Assembly (NCBI RefSeq): GCF_021155775.2 | Contig: NC_060232.1 | Coordinates: forward strand, 9,307,257 to 9,371,256 | Direction: 5' to 3' | DNA: 64,000 nucleotides | Origin: Neodiprion pinetum | Taxonomy: Eukaryota > Arthropoda > Insecta > Hymenoptera > Diprionidae | Shown here: in pieces, positions 24,087-37,363 of the stretch | Layout of the letters: every line of letters begins with the position of its first letter | Numbering within the stretch: position 1 is the stretch's first letter | Made by a program: the position numbers and the translations under genes | Notes under the pieces: model-generated | Databases searched by the model: none | What the model saw: only the letters and a program-made list of their open reading frames with translations | What the model was told of the DNA's origin: nothing

Positions 24087-27000
24087 ATGACGAGTACAAG
24101 CGCCGAGGAGGACGTTAAAGTGTTTCAATCGCTCGGATTGAGCGAACAGAAGGCCAAGGAGACCCTGAAGAATGTGCAAGTGTCGAAACATTTGAAATCC
24201 GCCATTGCCGAAGTGAGACATAACCTCAAATTTCGCATGTATTTGCCGGCTTAAGTTTTCAACAGATTGCAATAAATTGTTGACACTCCTGATTATTAGC
24301 CAGAATTGCAAAGCTCTTTCCAATTTCCCGTTTTTCACCGCGAAGTACGTTATTTTTTTGTAACAATTCTTTACTCGTCATTATTCATCTCGTCATCAGA
24401 TGCATTTTGTAATTAATGTATGGGCGAGTGCGGTCTTGTATCAATTGCTATATGCAGTTGTTGCTTCTTTTCTTCCACATGTGTGAGTAGGAAAGTATGA
24501 AAATTGTGTGTCCTAGATGTTTGATACACAACTGTATCAATTCAGATGTTCGCAGAGAAATCAAATAACTATTTCTCCAAATTTGAGAAAATTTATTATG
24601 TTGCTAATTACATATGAAATTATTTTACCAGAAATCATATAAATAAACTCGCATAATTGTCAATGATTCATTTATTCCACACCACAATTATTATACTAAA
24701 AAACTAATTAAACATAATTCTCTGCAGGCTAATAAGTATGGTGTTATTAACCCGGATGTTGGTACATTACTGTACCATCTAGCATCTAAAATAAAGCTCC
24801 AGATTTCGCACAACATAGCTCTTCTCTCAAAGTTAGTCGCAGAACGAAAGCTTGATACAACTCAACGGATAGACGCTGCATTGGAGTATTTATTACAAAA
24901 TATCGAAGGCACTGTAAGTGTGGAAAAATTGGAAAAGCACTGCGGCGTCGGGGTTGTTGTAACTCCAGAAGAAATTGAACGTGAAGTTGAGATATTGATA
25001 AAGAAACACAAAGATGAAATTTTGGAAAAAAGGTGATACATAATTTTGACAGCAAAGAAAAGCAAATCATTTGGAATTCTTTGAATTTAAACACTTCCCA
25101 TATTTTTGCCACATTTATTCGTGTCCTAGATACCGATTCAATTCTGGTCCTCTTATGCAAGAGGTACGTAAAATTCTCCAATGGGCGGACGGAAAGGCTG
25201 TGAAAAGTGAAATTGAAATCCAGCTACTCGTTCTCCTTGGACCTAAATCGGAAACTGATCTAGCCCCAGTGTCTAAACAAAAGCAAGTCAAAGCAAAGCC
25301 AGCTGTAAAGAAAAGTGATAAGATGGATGGTAAGAATGTATTGCAATGGTTTGAATTTTCTTTTTCAACTCTGTAAAATGAGTATAAAAATGCGTTGAAT
25401 ATCTGACTGAAATTAGCTTGTATGTTCACTACGATGCATCTGAAGAAAAAAAAGAGAAAATTGAAGAAGAGAAATCATCTGAGGCCCGAACAATAAGCGA
25501 GTTGATGAAAACTAAAGTTCATTTTCATAAACCTGGGGAAAATTATAAGACTGAGGGATATGTTATTACCCCTAATACTCATAATCTTTTGAAAGAACAT
25601 TTGAAAGTTACCGGAGGTAAAGTCAGGACAAGATTTCCACCAGAACCTAACGGGATTCTTCATATCGGTCATGCAAAAGCCATAAACATCAACTTTGGGT
25701 AGGAATTGTATTTGATTATCTATTCATTTATTGTCAAATTCTTGGCTTGTATCATCTTGATGATAGTATCCTTGCAATTTAATCTATAGCTATGCAGAAG
25801 CCCACGATGGAGTCTGTTATCTACGTTATGATGATACGAATCCTGAAAAAGAAGAAGAGAAATTTTTCATCGCCATTCGGGAAATGGTAGAATGGCTTGG
25901 ATACAAACCGGCAAAGATCACTTATTCATCTGATAATTTTCAGCAGTTATACGAATGGGCTATAAAACTTATAGAAAAAGGTCTTGCATACGTCTGTCAT
26001 CAAAAAAGTGAAGAAATGAAAGGATTCAACCCACCACCTAGTCCGTGGCGCGAAAGACCGATCTCCGAAAGTTTACAATTATTTCAGGTATGTTTATGTT
26101 ACTGGAAAACAATGACCATAAATCTGAATCCAGCTTCTGTATGATTAACGAAAAACCTTTCAGGATATGAAAAATGGGAAATTGGAAGAGGGTGAGGCTA
26201 CATTGAGAATGAAATTGACTTTGGAAGAAGGTAAACAAGACCCGGTTGCCTACAGAATAAAATATTTTCCGCATCACAGAACCGGCGATCAGTGGTGTAT
26301 TTATCCTACGTACGATTACACACACTGCCTGTGTGATAGCTTGGAGAATATCACTCATTCTCTTTGTACAAAAGAATTTCAATCGAGGAGGTCCTCGTAC
26401 TATTGGCTATGTAACGCACTGGATATCTATTGCCCGGTACAATGGGAATATGGAAGATTGAATGTTGGATATACAGTGGTCTCAAAGAGAAAAATTGCTA
26501 AACTAATCGACGAAGGATTTGTGAACGATTGGGATGATCCAAGGTAGAGTTTTTTTTTCTAAAGTACATCAAGGATTTCCAAAGTGAGGTATTAGGAAAT
26601 CCTCAACTTCAGATGTAATGTAATAATTTAAACCTATAATTACGTATGTTGTAGATTATTTACTTTAACAGCCTTACGGCGGCGAGGCTTTCCTGCGGAA
26701 GCTATAAATAACTTTTGCGCTCAAATGGGAGTAACCGGTGCTCAAGTGGTCGTTGATCCAGCTGCTCTGGAAGCAGCGGTTAGAGATGTCCTCAATATCA
26801 CCGCACCTCGAATGATGGCTGTTTTAAATCCCGTCAGAGTGACGATTAGTAACTATTCTGATGAAGGCCCACGTACAATAAATGTCCCAGATTTTCCTAG
26901 TGAGCCAGAAAAGGGTCGTCATGACATCATTTTTGATGATACCGTTTACATAGAGGAATCTGATTTTAAAGAGGTAGATGAAAATTGAAGATTTGTTCAC

Positions 27001-27779
27001 ACGAAAATGATTGATATGTCATTTCTTTGTTCTCTCAATCCTATTGTTTTTTCAGAATGCTGAAAAAGGGTTTAGGCGGTTGACTCCGAATCAATCTGTT
27101 GGATTGAAACACGCTGGTGTTGTTATTACCTTGCAATCTGTGGAAAAAGATGCCTCTGGTAATATTACCAATTTGATTGTCAAGCAACAGGCTGTATCAG
27201 ATACAAATAAACCCAAGGCATTTATACACTGGGTAGCTAAACCATCATTAGCATCTGTCAGATTATACGAGCCTTTGTAAGTTTTCATTTTTGCACGTAA
27301 TTTCATTTAAATATTTACTGTAAAGATTTGACATTTTTTTTCTACTCGTATTTTTTGCAGATTCAGACATAAAAATCCTGAAGATCAAAACGAAGTTCCC
27401 AACGGATATTTGAGTGATATCAATTCACAGAGCAAAAAAGAAGTAGTTGGGTATGTTGATGCAGGAATATTGGACAACGCGAAGCCTTTTACTCAATATC
27501 AGTTCGAAAGAATTGGTTTCTTCTCTGTTGATCCTGACACTAAACCTGGAAAGGTCAGTAATGATGCATTTAGAAACACTATTGACTTTTTATTGGAATT
27601 CAGATTTGACAGTCAACTAACTCTGTTCGTATAGATTGCCGCTTGAGTTTAGATTCATTGCTAAGATAGATATTAGAATAGCTTAAAATTATTTGATTGA
27701 TTTTCGAATTTTTATCTTAACATTTCAGCTTGTGTTCAACAGAACGGTCACATTGAAAGAGGATTCTGCAAAGGTTTAA
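24087..27779 (+). CDS. GlnRS: Glutaminyl-tRNA synthetase, cytosolic
   Basis: The enzyme charges tRNA-Gln in the cytosol. Exons read 24087-24212, 24728-25032, 25130-25329, 25446-25698 (acceptor inferred), 25790-26087, 26164-26543, 26655-26973, 27056-27276, 27361-27553 and 27729-27779, about 781 residues, the usual eukaryotic length. The N-terminal helical GlnRS-specific domain (exons 1-3) is followed by a short Lys/Glu linker. The class I catalytic core then shows the HIGH motif in PPEPNGILHIGHAKAI and the KMSKS-type motif as VVSKRK. The anticodon-binding beta barrels follow (GFPAEAINNFCAQMGV, KAFIHWV, RLYEPL), and the chain ends LVFNRTVTLKEDSAKV. The junction before the fourth exon does not keep frame at the obvious ttag acceptor, only at a later ctgaag. 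It converges on PACRG. Confidence 0.95.
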
Positions 27780-28313
27780 AAAGAATTAGTTTTTTTCTAT
27801 TAATATGTAATATAATTGTAGAAAAACAGTTATAAGACAATAACAGCAGTAGCACATGATTTGCCTTCAGTAAATATATTACATTTGAAACTTAGAGCGT
27901 TTATGTCGGTTCAAATACGCGTGAAAAATATTCCTAGGTGATGATCCAACGTCACTGTGAAAAAATCGGAATTAGAGTATCGCATTTTAGAATTTACAAC
28001 ATTGATATGTTTTACAAATATATTTTTCACCTTCCTGTATACCACAGAAGAAATTAATAGAATACTGTTTGTTTTTTTTTTTCTCAATTTCACTTTATTA
28101 CAGTGGGAGTCATATATATTTTTGTAATTATAATAAACATTATGCGTACATGATTACATTTTCTATGCATCGTTGCTGACGGTAGTGGTATTTTCTATTT
28201 GCTTTAGATTTCTCTATAATCTCAATTGGTTGTTGATACTTTGTGGATAAAAGAAATTTTGGAGATTACTCTTAGCTCAAATTAGATTAATAGCCATTTG
28301 AGACAAGCTATGA
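27780..28313. other. Convergent 3' intergenic region between GlnRS and PACRG
   Basis: 534 bases of AT-rich sequence holding the 3' UTRs of two genes that point at each other. No separate gene was seen. Confidence 0.6.
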
Positions 28314-29424
28314 TCAATTCATCATGCAGGACTCATAGGTTGGGACCATGTATTTAATGTTGATGAATGCGTCTTCCCCACCATATCTCTCTAGTATTTC
28401 CAGTGTCTCTTGTATCACGTCCGCAGCGTTATCTCCTCTTTGTTGGGAGTAGTCGATACCTTCGCCCAGATTGACTAAAATGCGATGAATCATTGTTATG
28501 ACTGCAGGATGATATTTTAAATAAAGATTACAGTTTACCCATTGAGTCATTAATTGGTACCTAAGAATTGCTATTCGTACCATTTTTGTCTTTGAGTAAG
28601 TTGGGGACTGGTAATATTTGTCTAAAGTAAGGAACGAGGGCCTCTCCAACACAATCGGCAGACCGCACGAGATGTTGTAGCATCTTCATTGTTGTACAGA
28701 TTATTTCTGGGACTTTCGTATTCAATGCAGCTGCATGTAATATTTAAATAATTAGGTCAATAAATATGACTCGAAATTATTGTAGTGTGAGAAACCGAGT
28801 TAAAAAAAGGGATTAAGCCCTTTCCTACTCTTGATTCTTATTGCCTGAAAAAAATTTTTTAGCAATATATTTGTTTTTGATCTCACTTTTTATGGGTATG
28901 ATAAGTTGCGGAACCACTGGTAATATTTTTGGTCCACCGTGAGCGAGCAAATCAGCAATTCCTTGAGTTACTAAAAACTTGTAAGGGTTTTCGGTTTCGG
29001 TCATTCCATCAAAAAACATTGGCAGGTAGTGATGAAAATCCAGCTTATCGATGTCGACTTTCCATCCAATTTTTGGTCCATTTCCTTCATTTTCCAAAGA
29101 AATTGGGAGCACACCGCTTGTGTAGTATTTTCTAAACGCTGATGGCTTCGGTCGACACGGCTTATACAAACCACAGTGCGGTGGTTTAGCAACTATTGTA
29201 TTTTCCTGTAAAAAGTGACTCATTCAAGAGACAACTTGTCACACATTTATTCCAAATCACTTTACATCTTGAAATTAATCAATAAAGTGGAATTACGCAT
29301 TATAGAAATAGTATTGTACCTGTAACGCTTGTATTGTAAATGCAGGTACAACTCTTGGTTTTCTGTTCTTATATTTTGGAATGTCTTTCCGAATTTCTGT
29401 CCAAAATTCTTTTTCGTTTACCAT
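28314..29424 (-). CDS. PACRG: PACRG, parkin co-regulated protein homologue (axonemal inner-junction protein)
   Basis: PACRG, an armadillo-like helical protein, joins the A and B tubules of axonemal doublets. Exons read 29320-29424, 28887-29205, 28581-28730 and 28314-28474, phase-consistent, 244 residues. Family signatures are clear: AFRKYYTSGVLP, the block KLDFHHYLPMFFDGM, HGGPKILPVVPQLIIPIK, EALVPYFRQILPV and the C-terminal block around GIDYSQQ, GGEDAFINIKYMVPTYES. The start MVNEKEFW at 29424 is preferred; an in-frame Met 36 codons upstream (29532) is possible. The N-terminus is short and unlike vertebrate PACRG, as expected. In insects this protein is expected only where motile axonemes occur (sperm, chordotonal neurons). 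Confidence 0.93.
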
Positions 29425-29955
29425 TACGTATTTCTTTTCATAAACAAACTTGACAATTTTAGATGCACGGTGCAAACTAATACAAAACTGTATCGAAAAG
29501 GATGAGCCAAGGCCTGATAAGCTAAGTCTCAAATAACTTGAAGCATAGTTTTAATTTATACTTCAGTATTGAATGAACATGACAGGATCCCGCATAAGAG
29601 AAATTACTAGAGCTACTTGTAGTTAAAGCAGTATGTGAACATAGATTGAGATCAGTCTTTAGATCAAACAAACTATTGCTTCCTAGCAACCAGCAATACA
29701 TATACTGAGTAGTTTTGTTATTATGCTGCGTACCTGTCAGTGCTGTGATTAGTCAAATGTATACGTAGATCTAATTTTTCACTCTGCACAATTTAGTCCC
29801 CTCTATTACTGTGAAATGTTATTGACTGAACAGTAAATGATACAGAATTCTTTCCAAAGTATTCAGGATTGGATATTGAAAAATGTCTTATAAAAAAATT
29901 ATATTTATTTTTCATATAATAAATACATTTACAAATAAGTTTGAGATTAGAGTAG
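29425..29955. other. Intergenic spacer between PACRG and POLR3A
   Basis: 531 bases holding the PACRG promoter side and the POLR3A 3' UTR; both genes are on the minus strand. No other gene was seen. Confidence 0.5.
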
Positions 29956-32900
29956 CTAGGACGTGGTAGGTTTCGTTATCTTCTTGTGATATTGCGGGTC
30001 ATCAAATATCAGCTGCCTCCTTTCAGGTTTACTATCCTCAGCTGTATTTTATTTATAAGGAAAATAATATCACAGTATTGGTTGCATCATGCATTCCAGA
30101 AAGTGAATTCCAATGCTACGCGAATTTGAAATATTTCGAAAAAACTTCTTTTTTTTTTAATACAAATCTTGCTGCAAATTCTAAAGTTGATTTTTGATCA
30201 CTTAATGTGGATTTCACTGTTTTGAAGTATCGTAGAGAGATACAAATGAAATACATATATGAACTGATAGTCAAAAAAGGATATTTGTGAAGTAACTTGA
30301 AGATTCCTGTGCCAACAGGGACTGGAATACCAACGATAATTGACTCGGATACGCCAGAGATGGTATCCTTCTGTCCGTAGTAAGCTGCGTCAAATAGATG
30401 GTCTGCTGTTTTCTCAAACTGTTATGGAATTAATGAATCGATTATATTCCACAGTGCATTTTAGTTTGAATTATTACTGTAGTATTTCCATAGGTATACT
30501 ACATTAATTATCTTTTGATTAATACTTACAGAGGCTAAGTTGAGCACAGACTCTTTCATTTTAGAAAGACCATGACGGGTGATGCCAAGAACTTCCCCTC
30601 TGCTAGTCATTAAATCAGCTACTAACATAGGATGACGCCTGTCTATGCTCATACCATGATTCTCCATTACTAATTTGATCTCCGTCATGATCGTTGCTCG
30701 AGCAGCCTCAATTCCCAATGTTTTGAATACCTGAGGATTCGTATTTTAGTAAACCGAAACAGGTTCATCAATGCGAAACGTACAATCCAGAATCACTTTT
30801 TACCTCCATCGTATTATTAGATGTAGTTTTTTTCCCCAAGACCCCAGGCGTGGCCATGACCTCGCGCATATTATCACCTTCAACGAACAATCTGTATCTA
30901 GTCTTTCCGGTGGAGTCGTCATTGTGAATTACTGCTCTGGCAACAGACGGCAGACCCTGTGAATTGAAAGGGTATGAGAATAGGTGTTGCGTTGGTTTGC
31001 CACAGTAAAATTGAGATGTACCTATTATACGGGAAGAATTCACCTTTATGACAACGTTTGGAACAGTTTCTTTGAGTTGCATGAGAGCATAGTTTATGTT
31101 AAGTTTCTGCTTGTTAGGATTCACTGTAATAATTGAATCCCCTCTTACATTGACGAGTTTTGGATTTAGACGAAGTTTCGATGTGCAAATTCTGCAATGA
31201 ATAATAAAATGAAATTGTAGCTTTAAAATGAATTCTAGTTATATTCAATTAGAAATTGACTTACGAGTAACGAATAGAATTTGCATCAACTTCCAATTTC
31301 AGAAGTTTTATCCTGTCGACATCTAACTTAATTAAAAGAAAACAGTCATCTGGCAGATATACTTCTTCGATGTATTCCGTAACTTCACCTAATGTTGTTT
31401 TTTCTATTCTACCTTTAACTCGTCTTGCAAATTCTGGATCTGTATCATTTTCCTATAAATATAATGGATATTTTTCATGGTCCATTAAGTCTTAATTGAT
31501 GGTACGTGAAAAATTACGACACACGTCAATTTTATTGTAACTTACCAAAGCGGCGGTAATGATAGGTGTACTGATATTACTATTAGCATTAATGATTTCT
31601 TTTATACGAGGAACACCCTGTGTAATATTCATGGAGGCGACACCAGCAAAGTGGAAAGTTTTTAATGTCATTTGAGTGCCTGGTTCACCAATACTTTGTG
31701 CAGCAAGAGCTCCAACCGCTGTGCCTGGTTCAATCTTTGCTCTCATGTATTTTTCCTTACACGTATGCATAAATTCCACCAATTGAGATACCGTGAGACG
31801 TTCCAATTGTTGAACAGCTGAGGATTTTGACGTAGCATTGTGTCGCAGCCTATTTATCTTGTGCGCGACGGACTTCAGGAATGTTCTATTGTGTGGGAAA
31901 GAAAATGATGTTTAGTAATTTACTAGAAAATACCCTGGACGCAACTCAAGCAACTGAAGATTTTTCAATTATTAGACATACTCTAGTTCTTGCTTAAACT
32001 CGTCGCTCAGGCATGAGTAGTCCTCAGATTTCAACAGCTCAGTTGTAGCACTAATTACACTTGTTCCATCCAAAGGTTGCTCATCTCTGTAGGGAGACTT
32101 TGCTCGTGTGTGATCCAAGACTCTTTTATAATCGACTGGACAGTCCTTTCCTAGTAAATTATAAATCTGACAGTCAAGATCCAAGTCATGCGATATTTAC
32201 ACCATTATACAGAGCACAGAAACAGATAATACGACATAAATACCCTCCATGTACGTTGGATCTAAACCATCTCCGCCATACAAAATTTGCACAATATCTC
32301 CGACAGAATTTCTGACCGTCATATCATAGTGGAGGCAAAGATCCTCCAAACTTTTGACCAATCTTCTTTGCATATATCCTGTCTCTGCAGTTTTTACAGC
32401 TGTGTCTACGAGACCTTCTCTGCCTCCCATTGTGTGGAAAAAGAATTCAGTTGGAGTAAGACCAGAATAGAATGAGTTTTCTACAAAGCCTTTGGCTGCG
32501 GGAACTTTGGAATGACGCCCAAAGTGCGGCAGAGCACGATCCTCAAACCCGTTTGGTACACGTTTCCCACTGATAGCTTGTTGTCCGACGCAAGCTGAAG
32601 ATACGTGTAATTACTATCAGAATTGTAGCCGTAAGAAGAAAAAGCTCAGGTTGAAGGAAAGGATTATACATAGAAGACTTACCAATCATTTGTGAAATGT
32701 TAATAAAGCTGCCCTTGCTACCAGAGAGAGCCATGACCAACGGACTGTTACTTGGATGCAGTTCCTTCAAACAGGCTTTTCCTGCGTGATCACGAATAAC
32801 AGATAATTCTTTCAAAATCATTGCCTCCAGACTTTCTTCTTCAGAACAACCTGGCTGACAAATCAACCTTCCAGATTCCATTTGAGTTATGTATTCAGTA

Positions 32901-35900
32901 CACTTCGAATACCTGTGAAGAATAAGGATAATATTTTTCCAGACCTTTTCCATTAAATATGCAAGAGAAACGACAAATCACGAGTTTACTATGAAATACA
33001 ATGATGTTTGTGGTTTGAACTCTAAAATACTGGAATTGATATTAACCCAGCAGTAAGAAGATCGTGTTTAGCTTTGAGCAGGCCTTGTCCAGGTGTGACG
33101 TCGCTGATTCCAATTGAAAAACCTCTGTTCATAAGATAGTAGCTTGCAACTCGAGCTAAACGCCACATAGCTGTCGTTGAAGCGTCTTCTCCCCAGTCTC
33201 TCAATAAAACGTAAAAAATATTTTGTTTAGATCCGGAACCTAGCGTAGACTTGTCCATAGATCCAGCGAGGAGTTCAGAATTACGGATTATTACAACTGT
33301 GGCAAAAAAAAAATTTATTGTAGAGATATGAGTAAAAAAATTTTCATTACTACGTGCAACTTTCAGTATAATACTCACACGAATCATTAATGCACAGCTC
33401 TTCGTTACTAGTGTATGCTCTGCCCTTGGTTTTCAAGTTGGCTCTAATTGGACATTTTTTATTCGGCTTTAGTATCAAACTAAAAATCTGTTTACCCGTC
33501 CACAGTTCTACTGGTTTCATAATAGCTGGTTCTGGCAGATCAATGTTCATTGATGCATCATCTCCCGCCAGAAGACAACTCGCCAATTGACAAGCTTGCG
33601 ATTTATTGAGGAATGTATCCTTTTGCGTTAAAAGATATCCACCAGTTATAAAATCCTGAGTAGCAGCAATCAGCAGCTCGCCATTTCGCGGTGTTACTAA
33701 ATTTGATTTGTTCTGTAAAGGTACCAAGATGAAGAATATTTTCAAAGCTTGGTAATAAAAATAATCAAGTTCTAAATCGCGAATAAATTTCTGAACAAGT
33801 CCCAAGGAAATCAAATAAATACATGTAATCTAGTACATGGATAGGATTACAAAAAATATTACTATGAGCTATTACCTGTTGATTTTTTTACTGGAATTCG
33901 TAAGAAACTTGTATCTTACCCCCATTAATACTAGTGCCTCGGCTCTAGCTTCCTCAGTTTGTGGTAAATGTAGGTTCATTTCATCACCATCAAAGTCGGC
34001 ATTGTAAGGCGTGCAGACACATTCGTTAAATCTGAAGGTTCGGTGTTCTAATACTTTGGCTTTATGAGCCATTATACTGAGCTTATGTAGTGAAGGTTGT
34101 CGATTGAATAAGACAACATCGTCGTCTCGGAGATGTCTCTCAACGATGTCTCCATACTTTGAAAAATCAAATGAAGATTACATGTTGAGAATAAAATTTC
34201 GATTTAAGCTAGATGTTATTTTGTTATTGAATTGCTTAGAGTTTCTTTTCCTCTTTAATGAATCTCACCTTTAGTTCCTGGGAAATCTTCAATCTATTTC
34301 CATAGCGCAAAAATTTTTTAAATTCTGTACTTCTTTGTTGTACAAAATTAGCTCCTGGGTGAACGTCAGGACCATTTTGCACTAATTTACGCATTAATTC
34401 TATGTTAGAAGCATTCACCCTTTCTGGATATGTCAATATTTTCGCAACATAAATCGGTACTCCTACCTAAAAACAAATAATAGTGAAATTCGACCACCAG
34501 CTTGATTTTAATTATAAAACCAAAATGAAATATCTACCTGTTCAATGCGTAAATTGGGATCTGGCGAAATCACAGTTCTGCTCGAAAAATCAACACGTTT
34601 CCCAGATAAGTTGCCGCGAAATCTGCCTTGTTTTCCTTTGAGGCGCTGAACTAAACCTCGACCAGACTTTTTTGGCTATTAAAACAATGATGATGAAGAA
34701 TTTCTGATTCACATAATTTTAGAATAGATGAAATAGCACAAGTTATCTAACCTGCATGTTTAGTGGGATACCGGACATTTCGCTATTGACATAAAGAGCG
34801 CAATGCAACTGCAAAAATTCCCAATCTTCGTTATACATCTGCACCTTGGCTCCGCTTTGTCTATGTTTTTGAATAACGTCATTAATGAAGACAATTTCTG
34901 ACAGTTTCATTGTTAAATTATCCTCATTTGTGCCTGCCTTTACGTCGGAGACAACGCTCGGCCTAATGCAAATTGGAGGCACGGGAATTCTTGTTAAAAT
35001 TAAATCTTTTGGTAGCGAACAGTCAGGATTCATTAGCAGAAGAGGCACATCTGATACTGGTATACGCTCCAGGATACCTTGAACCTAACGAATGATACAT
35101 GATAAGTTCTGGCTGAATGGCGTAAGATTTGTAAAAAATGTTTGTTTCATTGACAGATATATAATTGGTAGTGAGTTATTATTTTCAGTAAAGACCTCAA
35201 TGGGGTTCAAGACATGAAGCAGTCCACTTTGAAGAATCCCTTCTAGTTCTCTGTTCTCTTCCAATACATTGTTATATTCGGCCAGTCTTCGTTTCACCGC
35301 CATATCAATTGTTTTTTTGTTCTTATATTTCTCATGAACAATTTTTAACAACCCTGCTTTTTTAATTGTTCCATTTAAATCCCCACAATTTGGACACGTA
35401 GAATTTTTCTTTGCCTTTTCCAGTATTTGTTTTCTCAGTGCTTTACGAGTCAAGTATCCTATATTTGGATTCAATACACGCACCATGTAACTTTTTTTCT
35501 CTGTCTCTTTCAGCATCACGTGTGAACATTTCTAAACAAGAAGTGTAAAATTAGAAATTGAATTTTTCTTCATTTATATGCACTAATTAACTTCACCTTG
35601 CATATTGTTTGAAGGATGTTTATCACAGATCTAAAATATCCCACATGAAATACTGGCAGTTCCAAATCAATGTATCCAAAGTGCCCGATACATTCGTTCA
35701 ATGTTTTACCACATGTGGTACAGCTGTCCTGATTGGAGCATGTTCCCTTCATAGTTGGAAATTAAATAAATTTGATCAGTACGATTAGAGAGAAAATTAG
35801 AGTAGTGAGCATATTTCAAGTTGTAAAAATATTGAGCATAGCTCTTTGAGTAAACAGGATGGTGATTTTTTTTTGCAGAGCACACAACATGATAGTAATT

Positions 35901-36569
35901 TTAACAATTTCTACCATTATAATGAAAAAATTAGACAGTCATTTATTTCAGTTTGGGCAGACTTATCTCAGTTAAAGACTGAGGTCTTTAATCTGAAAGT
36001 CATCAATTTAAATACCATTTTTCTATCGAGAACACCATAAGGCACTGGCGAACGATGGCTGTCCTGACTGTAGAGATTTTTGGAGACGACATGGATATGG
36101 GCTTGCCGCTCCATGTTATGACGGTTGTCAATCCCAAACGTGACATGGGAACTGTAGAGAAAAGTTGAATGTTTGATAGTTCAAAAACGAGTGTTTATTA
36201 AAAGAATAAACTGTAAAAAAACGAATACACGTAATCCTAATTCAACAGGGAATTGAAAATGTGGCAACAGATCAAAAAAACAATCAATCAATCATAGTTC
36301 TTACGAATTCAATCATTATGATTCAATAGTTCGGGAAATTGCGTTAAAAAATTATTCAACGTTCACATTTGTCCGTTGTATTCGAGGTTAGGTACATGAC
36401 ATGATATCATAAGCATATTATCATCAGAATAGTGAATTTTTTCGTCAGACTTGTCTCATAGAAAGTTTAGGCATTTGCTAGAGTTTGCCAAAATCTCATC
36501 TAAAAAAGTTACTTGTCGAACTTACATTTTGCGGGCCACCGCAGTTTCCCTGTACAATTCCTTAACCAT
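29956..36569 (-). CDS. Polr3A: RNA polymerase III largest subunit RPC1
   Basis: This is the catalytic subunit of Pol III, which makes tRNA, 5S, U6 and 7SK RNA. Twenty exons: 36526-36569, 36016-36151, 35597-35746, 35196-35531, 34752-35084, 34538-34675, 34269-34466, 33920-34156, 33379-33712, 33047-33296, 32683-32912, 32244-32594, 31982-32150, 31546-31885, 31265-31452, 31044-31191, 30804-30956, 30530-30730, about 30265-30418 and 29956-30041. Phases agree and give about 1391 residues, matching the family. Seen in order: N-terminal MVKELYRETAVARK; clamp zinc Cys/His (CTTCGKTLNECIGHFGY); second zinc pair (CPNCG); RVDFSSRTVISPDPNL; catalytic NADFDGDEMN with the three Mg-binding Asp; bridge helix and trigger loop region (GREGLVDTAVKTAETGYMQR and QSIGEPGTQMTLKTFHFAGV); and the C-terminal YYGQKDTISGVSE. 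Only the junction of the last two exons is uncertain. Confidence 0.96.
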
Positions 36570-37363
36570 TTTTGAAGGTTATGTTTAACCGCTGCTGACA
36601 CTGAGCACATGTGTTTAAACTTCAAAGCAACTTGAACGTTGCGTCCACTGGTTGCGCCCAGTTGCGTTGTTGTGTCACCGCAGTGATATGCGTATCGTTT
36701 TGCTAGCGTGTTCTTGCGTTTGAAAAATCGAGATAAAACTTGTGGTATCTGCAAGACTTGCCTCGAAACGTTTAGAAGAGCGAAGAATAAAGCTGACAAC
36801 AACAGATAATATTCACATTTGTCTATCGAATCTATTACAGTTTGTCAATTTATATACCGGTTGATAAGAAAGGTTAGGAAATTCAGCTACCGCCAACGTA
36901 AGTAATACGTTCTAACTATTAATTTCATATTTTTATTCCTCTATGATAAATTTCCTCCATACTTTTAGATTTGGCATTTCTGTTCGTGCTAGAACACTTT
37001 CATTCTATTCAGTTAGTTTTCTAGGTCATTGTTTAGTTTACATTTTTTGTACTTACCCTTTCACCTACATGTTGTTAGAAGTTAAGACCTGGGGCTGCCT
37101 ACCTCTTTTCAAGAATAGGTTTCTGCCTTTTCGTTTTTATAGGCTCACTCGCAAACTTATTATTGCTATATTTGTAATGTGCGCAGCATAAATTAAAGTG
37201 TTTGTAAGTTGTGAATGGGCTGCTCCAAGATTGTTAAGCGTTAATTGAACTCTCCGAATGCTTGGAGCAGAAGCATCTAAAAAGCAACAAAGTTTTATTC
37301 AAATATATAAGACTTTATCTTTGTTAGTCACAGTTCATTACACAATCCTTACCTTGCAGTTTT
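36570..37363. promoter_or_regulatory. Bidirectional promoter region of POLR3A (-) and LARP7 (+)
   Basis: The two start codons lie 794 bases apart on opposite strands. On + a likely LARP7 leader exon ends at a strong donor (CCAAC|GTAAGT, intron from 36898) and the intron ends at acceptor accttgcag (37359), four bases before the ATG. An upstream minus-strand frame (36802 down past 36569, different frame from POLR3A) could act as a uORF but is probably chance. Confidence 0.55.

Noticed and set aside
28475..28580. Continuous frame joining the last two PACRG exons
   Set aside because: The open stretch reads through an intron; the family sequence requires splicing from AAAAATG (28581) to TCAATCTGG (28474), which matches known PACRG proteins.
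36509..36802. Minus-strand 97-codon frame overlapping the start of POLR3A
   Set aside because: It is in another frame from the MVKELYRETAV start, resembles nothing, and lies in the leader; at most an incidental uORF.
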